Shown: piece by piece, positions 17,921 to 27,191 of the stretch
Numbering within the stretch: the first letter of the stretch is position 1
Layout of the letters: each line of letters opens with the position of its first letter
Assembly: GCF_000735135.1 (NCBI RefSeq)
Contig: NZ_JPLZ01000006.1
Span: 1,736,001 to 1,800,000 of the forward strand
Direction: 5' to 3'
Length of the DNA: 64,000 nt
Source of the DNA: Chryseobacterium sp. FH1
Lineage (GTDB): Bacteria > Bacteroidota > Bacteroidia > Flavobacteriales > Weeksellaceae
The notes under the pieces: model-generated
What the model saw: the letters and a program-made list of their open reading frames with translations, nothing else
What the model was told of the DNA's origin: nothing
The model's database searches: none
Position numbers and translations under genes: made by a program

Positions 17921-19105
17921 TTATTCAGACAATTTCATCTTCATATAAAAGACCAATCCCAATCCGATCATTACAATCCCAATACTGAATGGGAAAATAT
18001 AATTCAGTCCAAAAGTATCGGCCACACCACCAATCAAAGGACCGGTGATTCCCAACGAAATATCGATGAACAATCCATAACCAGCCAACGCTGAACCTTG
18101 ATTGTAAGATGGAACAGTTTTCATCGCCATCACGCCCAAAGCAGGGAATATCAATGAAAATCCTAATCCAGTGATTCCAGCGCCAATCAATGCAAAATAC
18201 GGATGATAGGACAAACTGATGATTGTCAAACCAAGTGTCTCAACAGCCAAGCACACAATCGCCACATTGATTCCGCCAAATCGGTTGATAGCATTACTGA
18301 AGACCAATCGGCCTGCCACAAACAAGATCCCGAAAACCGACAGACACATTGCGCCGTTTTGCCAGTGGTAATAATCGTAGTAAAGCGTGATAAAGGTAGA
18401 AATGGAAGCAAATCCTAAACCACCCAAAGCCAGACCAAGTCCGTAAGGGGCTACCTTACTCAAAACTTTCCAAAATGAAGTTGGCTCACCTTCTGACAGT
18501 TCTCCGGTTTTATTTTCTTTTGTATTTGCTAGAAAAAATCCTAAAATTCCGAGGATTACAATAAGAATTCCTAAACCATAAAAATTAAAATGCTTCACAA
18601 TGGTCACACCGAGAGAAGCACCCAAAGCCAAAGCGCCATAACAAGCGACGCCATTGTAAGAGATGATGTTCGCGGTATGTTTTTCTCCAAAGGCCATTAT
18701 TGCCCAGTTGATAGGACTTGCACCGATCATTCCTTCGGCACAGCCTGTAAAAAGTCTTGTAATAATTAAAAATGATAAGCTTACAATAGGAGAGAATTTG
18801 AAATAATAGGCCATTATCAATACCAATCCTGTAAAAGCAAAACTCAGCATACTCACAAGCACAGCAGGTTTTGGTCCTTTGCTATCGATGATTTTACCGG
18901 AATAGGCGCGCATCAAAAATGTCATCACATATTGTAAACTGATCACAATCCCTGCAACCAGCATACTGAAACCAAGACCTTTGCTAATAAAAATAGGTAA
19001 AACAGACAATGATAATCCAATGATAAAATAGCCTATAAATGTGAAGAAGACATAGGAAATCAGGGAATAAGAAATATTTTTGCTTTGTTCAATCGTTGCA
19101 TCCAT
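17921..19105 (-). CDS. MFS transporter, YhhS-like
   Basis: Twelve-helix major facilitator of 394 residues. Visible signatures are the helix 2-3 loop RAYSGKIIDSKGPK and the second-half loop GRLVFSNAINRFGG. The overall pattern, including the LFTGCAEGMIGASPINWAI segment, resembles the YhhS/arabinose-efflux type group. It is likely a drug or metabolite exporter with unknown substrate. It is divergent from the methyltransferase gene, with a -7 box close upstream. Confidence 0.85.
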   Translation of the reverse strand: MDATIEQSKNISYSLISYVFFTFIGYFIIGLSLSVLPIFISKGLGFSMLVAGIVISLQYVMTFLMRAYSGKIIDSKGPKPAVLVSMLSFAFTGLVLIMAYYFKFSPIVSLSFLIITRLFTGCAEGMIGASPINWAIMAFGEKHTANIISYNGVACYGALALGASLGVTIVKHFNFYGLGILIVILGILGFFLANTKENKTGELSEGEPTSFWKVLSKVAPYGLGLALGGLGFASISTFITLYYDYYHWQNGAMCLSVFGILFVAGRLVFSNAINRFGGINVAIVCLAVETLGLTIISLSYHPYFALIGAGITGLGFSLIFPALGVMAMKTVPSYNQGSALAGYGLFIDISLGITGPLIGGVADTFGLNYIFPFSIGIVMIGLGLVFYMKMKLSE

Positions 19106-19123
19106 AACTCAAAAATTAATCTG

Positions 19124-19131
19124 CAAAGATA
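19124..19131 (-). promoter_or_regulatory. -7 promoter element of the MFS gene
   Basis: Minus strand TATCTTTG followed by CAG matches TAnnTTTG and lies 18 bp upstream of the MFS ATG, which would give a very short leader. No good -33 element was found. Confidence 0.4.
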
Positions 19132-19285
19132 CCACGGAAATCATTTTTAGAAAATTTTCTGATATTAATAAATGTATAATTTTCGTAGACTGTGAAAACT
19201 ATTTATTTTAATGATTTGCCAAAAATCAGTAACTTTCGGCTTCTAACTCAAATTAGACCATTTTAAAAATTAATTTCCATCATCA

Positions 19286-20086
19286 ATGACGAAGCTTCAG
19301 AAGTTAAAGAACGCTATTCAATACATCATCAAAGAACCAAGTTTGCTCAATATCATTCTCGATTTGAATGATATTAGAAAACAGGAATTTCAAAAAGATT
19401 ATCCTCAATTTTTAAGTCTTCCGGAAGTTTCTTTGGACGAGATTTCAGGCGGGAATTTTGAAGCTGATGTTGATTTGTGCATTTTGGATGGTGGTTCACT
19501 TTCCACGGATTTGGCTTTGTTAAAGACTTTAGCCAAAGGAAAAAAATCCTATTTTGAGATTGGAACCTGGCGAGGCGAAAGTGTTTGGAATGTTGCGAAA
19601 GAAATTGATGATTGTACAACGCTCAACCTTTCCAAAGAAGAAATGGAAGCGATGGGCTGGAACAAAAGATACGCAGAACTTCACGGCATTTTGTCTAAAA
19701 AAAATCCAAAAATCCTCCATCTGGAAGGCAATACCAAAACCTATGATTTTGCTGGACTGAATAAAAAATATGATTTGATTTTCATCGATGGCGACCATTC
19801 TTACGATATGGTAAAACACGATACAGAAAAGGTTTTCCAACATTTGGTTCACGATGAAACTGTAGTGGTTTGGCACGATTACGCGTACAATCCGGAGAAA
19901 ATCCGATATGAAGTTTTCAAGGCGATTTTGGATGCGTTGCCGAAAGAATTGCATCAAAATCTTTATCATCCGCAAAATACAATGTGCGCGATTTTCACCA
20001 AGAAAAAGTATAATACTTCAACGTTTGAAAGTCCGAAAACGCCGGAAGTTTTGTTTGAAGTGAAATTAAAATCGAATAAGTTTTAA
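19286..20086 (+). CDS. Class I SAM-dependent methyltransferase
   Basis: 266-residue methyltransferase of the Methyltransf_24 type. Motif I is FEIGTWRGESVW (about 92-103) and motif IV is DLIFIDGDHSYDMVKHD, followed by VVWHDYAYNPEKIRYEV. This pattern is frequent in surface-glycan clusters, and a glycosyltransferase 2 gene follows 47 bp downstream. It may methylate a sugar or glycolipid, which is inference from context. Confidence 0.82.
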   Translation: MTKLQKLKNAIQYIIKEPSLLNIILDLNDIRKQEFQKDYPQFLSLPEVSLDEISGGNFEADVDLCILDGGSLSTDLALLKTLAKGKKSYFEIGTWRGESVWNVAKEIDDCTTLNLSKEEMEAMGWNKRYAELHGILSKKNPKILHLEGNTKTYDFAGLNKKYDLIFIDGDHSYDMVKHDTEKVFQHLVHDETVVVWHDYAYNPEKIRYEVFKAILDALPKELHQNLYHPQNTMCAIFTKKKYNTSTFESPKTPEVLFEVKLKSNKF

Positions 20087-20133
20087 TATTAATAATTCAA
20101 ACCTTCAAGGTTTATTTAACGTAATCATTTAAT

Positions 20134-21045
20134 TTGAAATTTCTCATCATCATTCCTGCGCACAACGAAGAACAGAGCATTGCTTTGTGTTTGGAATCTT
20201 TGCAAAAGCAGAGTTTTCAGAACTTTACCTGTGTGGTGGTGAATGATGGTTCAACGGACAAGACCAAAGAAATCGTAGAAAACTTCCAGCTCCAAACTTT
20301 CAATTTCCAACTTTCAAATCTCCAAACTTCTGAGCATCAGCCTGGTGCAAAAGTGGTGCGGACTTTTAAGAAAGGTTTGGAATCTGTGGATTGGAAAGGT
20401 TTCGATGTGATTTGCAAGTACGATGCAGACATTGTTTTTCCCAGAGATTATCTTGAAAAAGTGAATCAAGTTTTTGAGGAAAATCCTAAGGCTGGATTGC
20501 TTTCCGGCTTGGTTTACATTAGAAATTACAAACAAAATCCACAAATTAAAAATCTGAAATTGCCGAGCGCAAATCTCTTCGATTTCAGTAATAAAAATCA
20601 CGATTGGGTTTTCGAAAATCTATCATCCAAAAATCACGTTCGTGGTCCTATAAAAGCTTATAGAAAGGAATGTTTTGTAGCGATGGATGGACTTCGACCA
20701 GTTTTGGGTTGGGATAATCTGGATGTTTTGTTGGCGAAAAAACACGGCTGGGAAGTGGTGACCATTAAAAATATTTGGGTCAAACATTTGCGCCCAACGG
20801 CTTACAAATACAAAGACCAGAAAGCGGAAAAACTTGGACAGTATTTTTACAATATTGGTTTGAGTTTGCCTTTGGCGATGATTTCTTCAGCTAAATCTTC
20901 TTTTAAAAATCGTTCTGCGAAAGAGTTTCTCACAACGATTAATTCTTTTTTGAAACAAAATAAAAAACGGGAATTGAGCAAGGAGGAAATTAATTTTATC
21001 CGAAATCTGCGTTGGAAAGAGTTTTTCAAAAACTTCGGATTATGA
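20134..21045 (+). CDS. Family 2 glycosyltransferase
   Basis: GT-A fold glycosyltransferase of 303 residues. It begins at a TTG codon directly before KFLIIIPAHNEEQSIALCLE, because no ATG fits the conserved N-terminus. Motifs are the nucleotide-binding VVNDGSTDKT and the DxD-like CKYDADIVFP. The C-terminal third is basic with no clear membrane helix. The gene is followed by the next reading frame with an ATGA overlap, so the two are translationally coupled. The acceptor is unknown. Confidence 0.85.
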   Translation: MKFLIIIPAHNEEQSIALCLESLQKQSFQNFTCVVVNDGSTDKTKEIVENFQLQTFNFQLSNLQTSEHQPGAKVVRTFKKGLESVDWKGFDVICKYDADIVFPRDYLEKVNQVFEENPKAGLLSGLVYIRNYKQNPQIKNLKLPSANLFDFSNKNHDWVFENLSSKNHVRGPIKAYRKECFVAMDGLRPVLGWDNLDVLLAKKHGWEVVTIKNIWVKHLRPTAYKYKDQKAEKLGQYFYNIGLSLPLAMISSAKSSFKNRSAKEFLTTINSFLKQNKKRELSKEEINFIRNLRWKEFFKNFGL

Positions 21046-22085
21046 AGAAAATCGCTTACATAGAACTCGATACACACGCCGAACTGGCCAATAATTTCTT
21101 TGAATTAACTAAAGATTCAAGTAAGTTTTCTGTTGATTTTTATTTTTCGGAGAAGATTTACAAATTGTTGAAATTGGAGGGCGGAAATATCTTTTTGACA
21201 GATTATTCTGAGTTTTTGGAAGTCCTGAAAAAGAAAAACTATGATTTGATTATCATTGGAACGGTTCATCGGCATTTTAATTTTTATAAAGCGATTGTTA
21301 AGAATTATAGAACTGCGATTGTAGTTCATAATCTGAACTTTACAAAAGCTTCGAGATGGGAATTATTAAAAAGTATTTTCAGAAAAGACCAACAATATAG
21401 ACTCAAATTATTCTTGAAAGAGGGACTTTTGGAATCATCTAAAGTTTATCAAAGAGCAAAATATCTTTTTGGTATTGACGACTTGATGTCGAAACAAAAT
21501 CATCTGAAATTTCTGCCAATTTATTTTAATCAATTTAATTCTGAAAATTCAGAAAAAGATTTAATTAGAATTGTCGTTCCCGGTGCAGTTTCGCAAGATA
21601 GGAGAGATTATTATTCGTTCTTTGAAAAGTTTAAAATCTTCAAAGATGTTAATCTAAATTACGAAATTATTTTTCTTGGAAAAGCTTCTGGAGAAGAATT
21701 AGAATATTTAAAGCAAATTTCAAATAAAATCCATCAATTTGTTAAAATTCAATACTTTGAAGAAAAATTAGAGCAGGAAATGTTTGATGAATTGATGGTG
21801 AAAGCGGACGTTTTATATTGTCCAATTCAAACCAAAACTGAATTCTTTTCAGTCAAGGAAATTTATGGAAAAACTAAAATCAGCGGAAATATCGGAGATT
21901 CTATTAAATATGGAAAACCGGCAATTTTTCCTACAACTTATCATTCTGATTTAGAATTTATTATTGAAGAGAAAAAAGTTTTGCAATCACAGTTTTCTGA
22001 ATTAAAAAACCTTAAATTTGATTTCAGCGATTATTCAAAAGAAACAGTTTCTAAAAAACTTAACTTACTTCTTGAAAATCTTTAA
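21042..22085 (+). CDS. Putative glycosyltransferase-like protein
   Basis: 347 residues counted from the ATG at 21042, which overlaps the stop of the previous gene (ATGA). An upstream alternative start would lie inside the GT2 gene. The fold looks GT-B-like: an N-terminal Rossmann-type half (KKIAYIELDTHAELANNFFEL, then YDLIIIGTVHRHFNFYKAI) and a C-terminal half with RIVVPGAVSQDRRDYYSFF and an acidic GDSIKYGKPAIFPT segment typical of nucleotide-sugar binding. I do not recognise the exact family. Context supports a role in glycan assembly. Confidence 0.65.
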   Translation: MKKIAYIELDTHAELANNFFELTKDSSKFSVDFYFSEKIYKLLKLEGGNIFLTDYSEFLEVLKKKNYDLIIIGTVHRHFNFYKAIVKNYRTAIVVHNLNFTKASRWELLKSIFRKDQQYRLKLFLKEGLLESSKVYQRAKYLFGIDDLMSKQNHLKFLPIYFNQFNSENSEKDLIRIVVPGAVSQDRRDYYSFFEKFKIFKDVNLNYEIIFLGKASGEELEYLKQISNKIHQFVKIQYFEEKLEQEMFDELMVKADVLYCPIQTKTEFFSVKEIYGKTKISGNIGDSIKYGKPAIFPTTYHSDLEFIIEEKKVLQSQFSELKNLKFDFSDYSKETVSKKLNLLLENL

Positions 22086-22099
22086 TTGAAATAACATTG

Positions 22100-22282
22100 A
22101 TGAAAAATTACACTTTAATAGCAGTTGTTTCCCTAATCACCTTGACTTTAATTCAATTGGCGTATATGTTCCAGCGCTATGGCTTTTCGGAAAATGTCTA
22201 TCTGGTAACCAATATTTTACAGATTTTGGCCTACGCAGGACTTACTTCTTTTTTCATCAAACTGTACCAAAAACAGAAATGA
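22100..22282 (+). CDS. Small two-helix membrane protein
   Basis: 60-residue hydrophobic protein (KNYTLIAVVSLITLTLIQLA, then a second helix before the Lys-rich end). The start is set at the ATG at 22100. A TTG 3 nt upstream is possible but unnecessary. It sits between the glycosyltransferase-like gene and another small membrane protein gene, which begins 1 nt after its stop. The function is unknown. Confidence 0.6.
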   Translation: MKNYTLIAVVSLITLTLIQLAYMFQRYGFSENVYLVTNILQILAYAGLTSFFIKLYQKQK

Positions 22283-22283
22283 T

Positions 22284-22637
22284 ATGAACGAAGAATTTAA
22301 TGAATTGTTCGATATCAAGGAAGATAAAAAAGAGGTTTCAAATCTTCCCGTTCCAAAGCAAAACGTGTTGGTTCACAGTATTATAAGAGTCGTGATTCTA
22401 ATCATTGCGTCGGTTCTGACGCTTGGGATTTTGTTTGTCGCTGCGCTAGGTGGGGAAATTGGTTTTGCTATTCTAGCGCTTGCGATTGTGATTGCGTGGT
22501 TTGGAATTATGATTGCGGAGGCAAAAAACTTAAGAAAGCAAAACAAAAATAACTTGGCCGATGCTAATAATTTAATAATATTTCTCGCAGTTGTAACGGT
22601 TTTGTGTCTTTTCGCTTACATTGCTACGATGCATTAA
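22284..22637 (+). CDS. Small membrane protein of unknown function
   Basis: 117 residues with an acidic soluble N-terminus (about 1-30) and three membrane helices (about 32-52, 54-75 and 95-114). It starts one base after the preceding gene, so the two are co-translated. No family is recognised. It converges on the FUSC gene with only 3 bp between stops. Confidence 0.65.
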   Translation: MNEEFNELFDIKEDKKEVSNLPVPKQNVLVHSIIRVVILIIASVLTLGILFVAALGGEIGFAILALAIVIAWFGIMIAEAKNLRKQNKNNLADANNLIIFLAVVTVLCLFAYIATMH

Positions 22638-22640
22638 AGC

Positions 22641-23726
22641 TTATTTCGCTCTCTGGAAACTCTTTCTCAAAACCACTTTTGACCTTCTCAAATGTTTGAT
22701 TGAATTGAATCTGATTCTTTCATTATACAAAAACCATCCACCAATGCAACCAATTGCGCTTCCAATTAAAATTTCTAAAAACCTCATTTGCAATAAGTAA
22801 TCGGGTTCAAGTGAAGTAGAACTTCCGGTTTCGGCGAGTAGAATTCCCATTGGTGTGAGAAACATCACGGCCAAAGCGTAATGTCTTGTAATTAATATTT
22901 CCACGATAATTTGAAGCGTGATGATACAAATGCAAATCCATAAAGGAGATGTGACGTAAGAGAAAATCAACCAAGCAATTCCAAGTCCGATGGTTGTCCC
23001 GATAATCCTGTGCAAACCGCGTTTCCAGATGTGATAGCTATTTACGCCTTGCAAAACTGCCAAACTGGAAATCGGAATCCAATACGGATAATCAAGATTG
23101 AAAAACTTTCCGACAAAAACTGAAACCAACATACAAATCCCGATGATAAAGGATTCTACGAGATTGACATAAGGGTTGATGTTAAAAGTGGTAACATTTT
23201 TATTTAATTCCTTTTTTGAAATCAACAAACTATAAATCAAACAAATAAGGCAAGCGCTCAAAGTCCCAATTGTGAAAATACCAACGCGTTTTGGAATCAA
23301 TTCAGGCGCGTGTGGAAGTCCGATTGCCATTGAGGCCATCATTATAAAGAAAAAACTTCCAGGTGGTTTTAAATTAAAATATCTGGCAACAAAGTAAGCA
23401 ACCGTCGATAAAATCCCGAAAACCAGAGATGCAATCCAAAGATTAAAACTAAACGCCAAGCCCAGACTGTACGAAATAATCATCCCAAACGAGCAGACAA
23501 ACATCTTCATCATCGTCTCGATAAATCCACTGTTGCTGGGAATATAAATGATGACCAATCCTGCAAGACTCGCTGTGAGTGCTGACCTGACGTCGCCCAA
23601 AAAGTAGCCAAACATCAACGGTATTCCAACCGCAAGTCCCGCAAGAAAAGGAATGTGCCAGCTTCTCGGTGAAGGTTTTAATTTGAAAAAGGAGAGGAGT
23701 TCGTTTTTAAGATAGTCGGATTTCAA
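22641..23726 (-). CDS. FUSC-family membrane protein
   Basis: 361-residue protein with two clusters of membrane helices, matching the fusaric-acid-resistance/aromatic exporter (FUSC, YccS-like) family. The second cluster has the family segment YWIPISSLAVLQ, then the motif RIIGTTIGLGIAWLIF. It is about half the length of YccS and lacks the large cytoplasmic domain. It may export weak organic acids, though the substrate is unknown. A well-formed promoter lies upstream. Confidence 0.8.
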   Translation of the reverse strand: MKSDYLKNELLSFFKLKPSPRSWHIPFLAGLAVGIPLMFGYFLGDVRSALTASLAGLVIIYIPSNSGFIETMMKMFVCSFGMIISYSLGLAFSFNLWIASLVFGILSTVAYFVARYFNLKPPGSFFFIMMASMAIGLPHAPELIPKRVGIFTIGTLSACLICLIYSLLISKKELNKNVTTFNINPYVNLVESFIIGICMLVSVFVGKFFNLDYPYWIPISSLAVLQGVNSYHIWKRGLHRIIGTTIGLGIAWLIFSYVTSPLWICICIITLQIIVEILITRHYALAVMFLTPMGILLAETGSSTSLEPDYLLQMRFLEILIGSAIGCIGGWFLYNERIRFNSIKHLRRSKVVLRKSFQRAK

Positions 23727-23779
23727 GTTTTGGTTTTATTAGATTTGATGGTGGTTTGGGAATTCATTTTTTACAAGTG

Positions 23780-23809
23780 CAAAATTACCCATAATCGACC
23801 AAAATCAAA
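23780..23809 (-). promoter_or_regulatory. Promoter of the FUSC gene
   Basis: On the minus strand TTTG (23809-23806), 18 bp, then TAATTTTG (23787-23780) followed by CA. This matches the Bacteroidota -33 TTTG / -7 TAnnTTTG consensus and spacing, and lies about 55 bp before the ATG. Confidence 0.6.
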
Positions 23810-23842
23810 TGATAATGGACTGGAAAATTGCATAAAAAACGC

Positions 23843-23850
23843 TATTTTTG
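23843..23850 (+). promoter_or_regulatory. -7 element of the helicase gene
   Basis: TATTTTTG matches TAnnTTTG and lies 25 bp before the helicase ATG. The nearest TTG upstream is only 12 bp away, shorter than the usual spacing, so the -33 assignment is open. Confidence 0.4.
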
Positions 23851-23874
23851 TTATCTTAAAATTTCGAGAATAGA

Positions 23875-26202
23875 ATGGATTATCTGAAAGGATTGAATGA
23901 GCCTCAGCTAGAGGCAGTTACCACATTACAAGGACCGTTGATGGTTTTGGCAGGCGCAGGTTCTGGCAAGACCCGAGTTCTCACGATGCGGATTGCCCAT
24001 CTGATAAAAAATGGAGTAGACCCTTTCAATATTTTGTCGTTGACGTTTACCAACAAAGCGGCGAAGGAAATGAAGGAGCGTATCGCAAAAGTCGTTGGTC
24101 CCAGTGATGCAAAGTCGCTTTGGATGGGAACTTTTCACTCGGTTTTTGCAAGGATTTTGAGAAGCGAGGGTCACCATCTCGGTTATCCGTCCAACTTCAC
24201 GATTTACGATATGCAGGACGCGCTGAATGTGATGAAGAAGGTCATCAAAGACTTGAACATCGATTCTGATATTTATAAAGCGAAGAAAGTGCTTTCGAGA
24301 ATTTCTCAGTATAAAAACAATCTCATCACGGTTAACGCTTATTTCAACAATCCGGAATTGATGGAAGCCGACGAAAAGGCGAATATGAAATTGATTGGCG
24401 AGATTTATAAAAAATATGTCGAAGCTTGTTTCCGAAATGGTGCAATGGATTTTGATGATTTATTGTTGAAAACCAATGAATTATTGACGAGATTTCCAGA
24501 AGTTTTAGCAAAATATCAAGACCGATTCCGATACATTTTGGTGGATGAGTACCAAGATACGAATCATTCTCAGTATTTGATTGTCAAAGCTTTGGCTTCA
24601 AAATTCGAAAATATTTGTGTGGTTGGAGACGATGCACAGTCCATTTACTCTTTCCGTGGCGCAAATATTTACAACATCTTGAATTTCAAAAAAGATTATC
24701 CCGATGCAGTCACGGTTTCATTGGAACAAAATTACCGTTCGACGCAAAATATCGTGGACGCGGCGAATGTTGTGATTTCAAAAAACTTACAGCAATTCAA
24801 GAAAAATGTTTTCAGTGAGAATGAAGTCGGGGAAAAGATAAAAGTTTACCGAAGTCTTTCTGATGCGGACGAAGCCAACTTTGTCTCCGCCAATATTTTC
24901 GAGAAACACAATACGCAACAGCGTCATTTTTCCGATTTTGCGATTCTTTATAGAACCAATTCTCAAACCAGAGCTTTTGAAGATGCGTTGAGAAAAAAGA
25001 ATATTCCCTACCGAGTTTACGGTGGATTGTCTTTCTACCAAAGGAAAGAAGTGAAAGATTTGTTGGCTTACTTAAGACTTTTGGTCAATGAAAATGACTC
25101 TGAAGCTTTGGCGAGAATTATCAATTTTCCAGCGAGAGGAATCGGTGAAACGACTCAAAATAAATTAATTGTTTTTGCAGATTCTCAGAATGTTCCGACA
25201 ACGCAGGTTTTGGATAATCTTGGATTCTACGCGCCACAATTAGGCTTGAATAATGGAATTCTAACAAAACTTGGAGATTTCTGGGCGATGATAAAAGCTT
25301 TCCAAGTGATGTTGAAAACTGATAACGTTTATGATGTCGCAATGGAAGTCGCGAAACGAAGCGGACTCATCAAATTATTGAAAGAAGACCAAACGCCTGA
25401 AGGCATTTCGAGAGTCGAGAATATTCAGGAATTGCTGAACTCGATGCAAGGTTTTATCGAGGAACAAATTCAGATAGAAGATGGCGACCCAAGTTTGTCC
25501 AATTTTATGGAAAATATTGCGTTGTCTTCTGATACTCAAAATGATAAAGACGACGATACGAATAAAGTTTCATTGATGACCATCCACTTGTCCAAAGGTT
25601 TGGAATTCCCTGTGGTTCACTTGGTTGGATTGGAAGAAAATCTTTTCCCGAGTTTTATGAGTTCTTCCACGAGAGAAGAATTGGAGGAAGAAAGACGTCT
25701 GTTCTACGTTGCTTTGACGAGAGCCGAGAAGGAAGTTTTCTTCACGTACGCCGTTTCCAGATTCCAATGGGGAAAAATTACCGATGCAGAACCATCAAGA
25801 TTCTTGAGCGAAATCGATTCAAAATATATTGAATTAATCAATCCTTTGAATGAGTTGAAATTCATCAACCGTTCCGGAATCGACTCCAATATCTTCGATG
25901 ACACGCCTTCCGAACCTCGATTTTTCAAAAAGAAAGAGGAAAAGAAAACGCTGGAAAGAAATATCAATGCTCCAGTTCCAAAACAGTTGAAACCGATTGC
26001 AACGGCGAAAATCATCAATCCTGCTGGACAATCTTCGCAAGATATTGAAGTTGGCGATTTGGTAAGACACGACCGTTTCGGTGTTGGAGAAGTGAAATTC
26101 CTGGACGGAACTGACCCTCAAAACATCAAAGCAAAAGTAATTTTCAAAAATGAAGGCGAGAAAAATCTTATCCTGAAATTTGCTAAATTGACGAAGATTT
26201 AA
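23875..26202 (+). CDS. pcrA: UvrD/PcrA-type superfamily 1 DNA helicase
   Basis: 3'-5' DNA helicase for repair and removal of protein roadblocks, 775 residues. Helicase motifs in order: Q-motif LNEPQLEAV (about 6-14), Walker A LAGAGSGKTRVL (about 24-35), LTFTNKAAKEM, the motif II box LVDEYQDTNHSQY, GDDAQSIYSFRGAN, the motif IV region QNYRSTQNIV, then MTIHLSKGLEFPVV and FYVALTRAE. The C-terminus carries the PcrA/UvrD Tudor-like domain (GDLVRHDRFGVGEVKFLDG). Length and tail fit PcrA rather than Rep. Confidence 0.95.
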   Translation: MDYLKGLNEPQLEAVTTLQGPLMVLAGAGSGKTRVLTMRIAHLIKNGVDPFNILSLTFTNKAAKEMKERIAKVVGPSDAKSLWMGTFHSVFARILRSEGHHLGYPSNFTIYDMQDALNVMKKVIKDLNIDSDIYKAKKVLSRISQYKNNLITVNAYFNNPELMEADEKANMKLIGEIYKKYVEACFRNGAMDFDDLLLKTNELLTRFPEVLAKYQDRFRYILVDEYQDTNHSQYLIVKALASKFENICVVGDDAQSIYSFRGANIYNILNFKKDYPDAVTVSLEQNYRSTQNIVDAANVVISKNLQQFKKNVFSENEVGEKIKVYRSLSDADEANFVSANIFEKHNTQQRHFSDFAILYRTNSQTRAFEDALRKKNIPYRVYGGLSFYQRKEVKDLLAYLRLLVNENDSEALARIINFPARGIGETTQNKLIVFADSQNVPTTQVLDNLGFYAPQLGLNNGILTKLGDFWAMIKAFQVMLKTDNVYDVAMEVAKRSGLIKLLKEDQTPEGISRVENIQELLNSMQGFIEEQIQIEDGDPSLSNFMENIALSSDTQNDKDDDTNKVSLMTIHLSKGLEFPVVHLVGLEENLFPSFMSSSTREELEEERRLFYVALTRAEKEVFFTYAVSRFQWGKITDAEPSRFLSEIDSKYIELINPLNELKFINRSGIDSNIFDDTPSEPRFFKKKEEKKTLERNINAPVPKQLKPIATAKIINPAGQSSQDIEVGDLVRHDRFGVGEVKFLDGTDPQNIKAKVIFKNEGEKNLILKFAKLTKI

Positions 26203-26223
26203 GAAACAAGAGAATAAGTTTGA

Positions 26224-26300
26224 TTTCTCGCAGATTTGGCAAATCAAGCAGATTTTAATTAAAAAAAATCCTATAGAATCTGCTAAATTAGCGAGAGAAA
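26224..26300. repeat. Repeat C stem-loop, copy 2
   Basis: Begins TTTCTCGCAGATTTGGC and ends CTGCTAAATTAGCGAGAGAAA. The arms pair imperfectly around an A-rich loop. It lies between the helicase and the ABC ATPase genes. Confidence 0.65.
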
Positions 26301-26349
26301 TAAAAAAATAAAAGCTAAAAGCAATTTGCCGGAAGCCAAAAGCAATACT

Positions 26350-27018
26350 ATGATTCGAGCAAAAAACATACATAAATTCTACGGAACTCTGGAAGTTCTG
26401 AAAGGCGTTGATATCACGATAAAAGCGGGAGAAGTCGTTTCCATCGTTGGAGAATCGGGCGCGGGAAAATCTACGCTTCTTCAAATTTTGGGCACTTTGG
26501 ACAATCCTTCCGACCCAGATAAATATGGAACCGACATCGCTTTGGACGGCAATAGTTTTCTGAAAATGAAAGACCGTGAATTGTCAAAATTCAGGAACAA
26601 GAATATTGGTTTTGTGTTTCAGAATCACCAGTTGTTGCCAGAATTTACAGCTTTGGAAAATGTTCTTTTGCCATCCAGAATTGGCGGAATTGCAGAGAAA
26701 GAAGTTTTGGAAAAAGCACATTCATTATTTGAAGATTTGAATATTGCGAGCCGATTGCACCACAAACCATCTCAACTTTCAGGCGGTGAATCTCAGCGAG
26801 TTGCGGTTGCGAGAGCTTTGATTAATTCTCCAAAAATCATCTACGCAGACGAGCCAACTGGAAACTTGGATTCCAAAAATGCTGATGCGCTTCATCAATT
26901 ATTTTTTGATTTGAGGGACAAATATCATCAGACTTTTGTGATTGTAACGCACAACTCCGTTTTGGCGGAAAGTACAGATAGGAAGTTGGTGATGAAGGAT
27001 GGGCAGATTGTTTTGTAG
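26350..27018 (+). CDS. LolD-like ABC transporter ATP-binding protein
   Basis: 222-residue ATPase of the MacB/LolD type, which drives lipoprotein release or similar mechanotransmission complexes. The start is the ATG at 26350 (MIRAKNIHKFYG); upstream alternatives add non-conserved residues. Motifs: Walker A GESGAGKST (about 37-45), Q-loop FQNHQLLPEFTALENVLLP, signature LSGGESQRVAVARAL, Walker B IIYADEPTGNLDS, H-loop VTHN. No permease gene is adjacent, so its membrane partner must be encoded elsewhere. Confidence 0.9.
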   Translation: MIRAKNIHKFYGTLEVLKGVDITIKAGEVVSIVGESGAGKSTLLQILGTLDNPSDPDKYGTDIALDGNSFLKMKDRELSKFRNKNIGFVFQNHQLLPEFTALENVLLPSRIGGIAEKEVLEKAHSLFEDLNIASRLHHKPSQLSGGESQRVAVARALINSPKIIYADEPTGNLDSKNADALHQLFFDLRDKYHQTFVIVTHNSVLAESTDRKLVMKDGQIVL

Positions 27019-27077
27019 ATTTTTTGAAATATTTGATTTAAAATAAATCCAACCTTAAAGTGCGTAAAATTCATTTT

Positions 27078-27132
27078 AAATTTCATCAAATTAATTTCCC
27101 CAACCCTAAAGGGAGTTAATTTGATGAAATTT
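27078..27132. repeat. Long intergenic inverted repeat
   Basis: Perfect 17-bp arms, AAATTTCATCAAATTAA (27078-27094) and its complement (27116-27132), enclosing TCCC and GGGA. The whole forms an extended hairpin between the ABC ATPase and the L,D-transpeptidase genes. It has no T-run, so it is probably a dispersed palindromic element rather than a terminator. Confidence 0.65.
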
Positions 27133-27191
27133 GAAGTTGTTTTAATATTATTTATTCTAATTATTTCGTTTTAATTGCAAACTAATATTCT

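Noticed and set aside
25834-26484. 216-residue minus-strand frame over the end of pcrA
   Set aside because: Antisense to the conserved helicase C-terminus and the ABC ATPase start. Phe/Ser-rich product with no domain.
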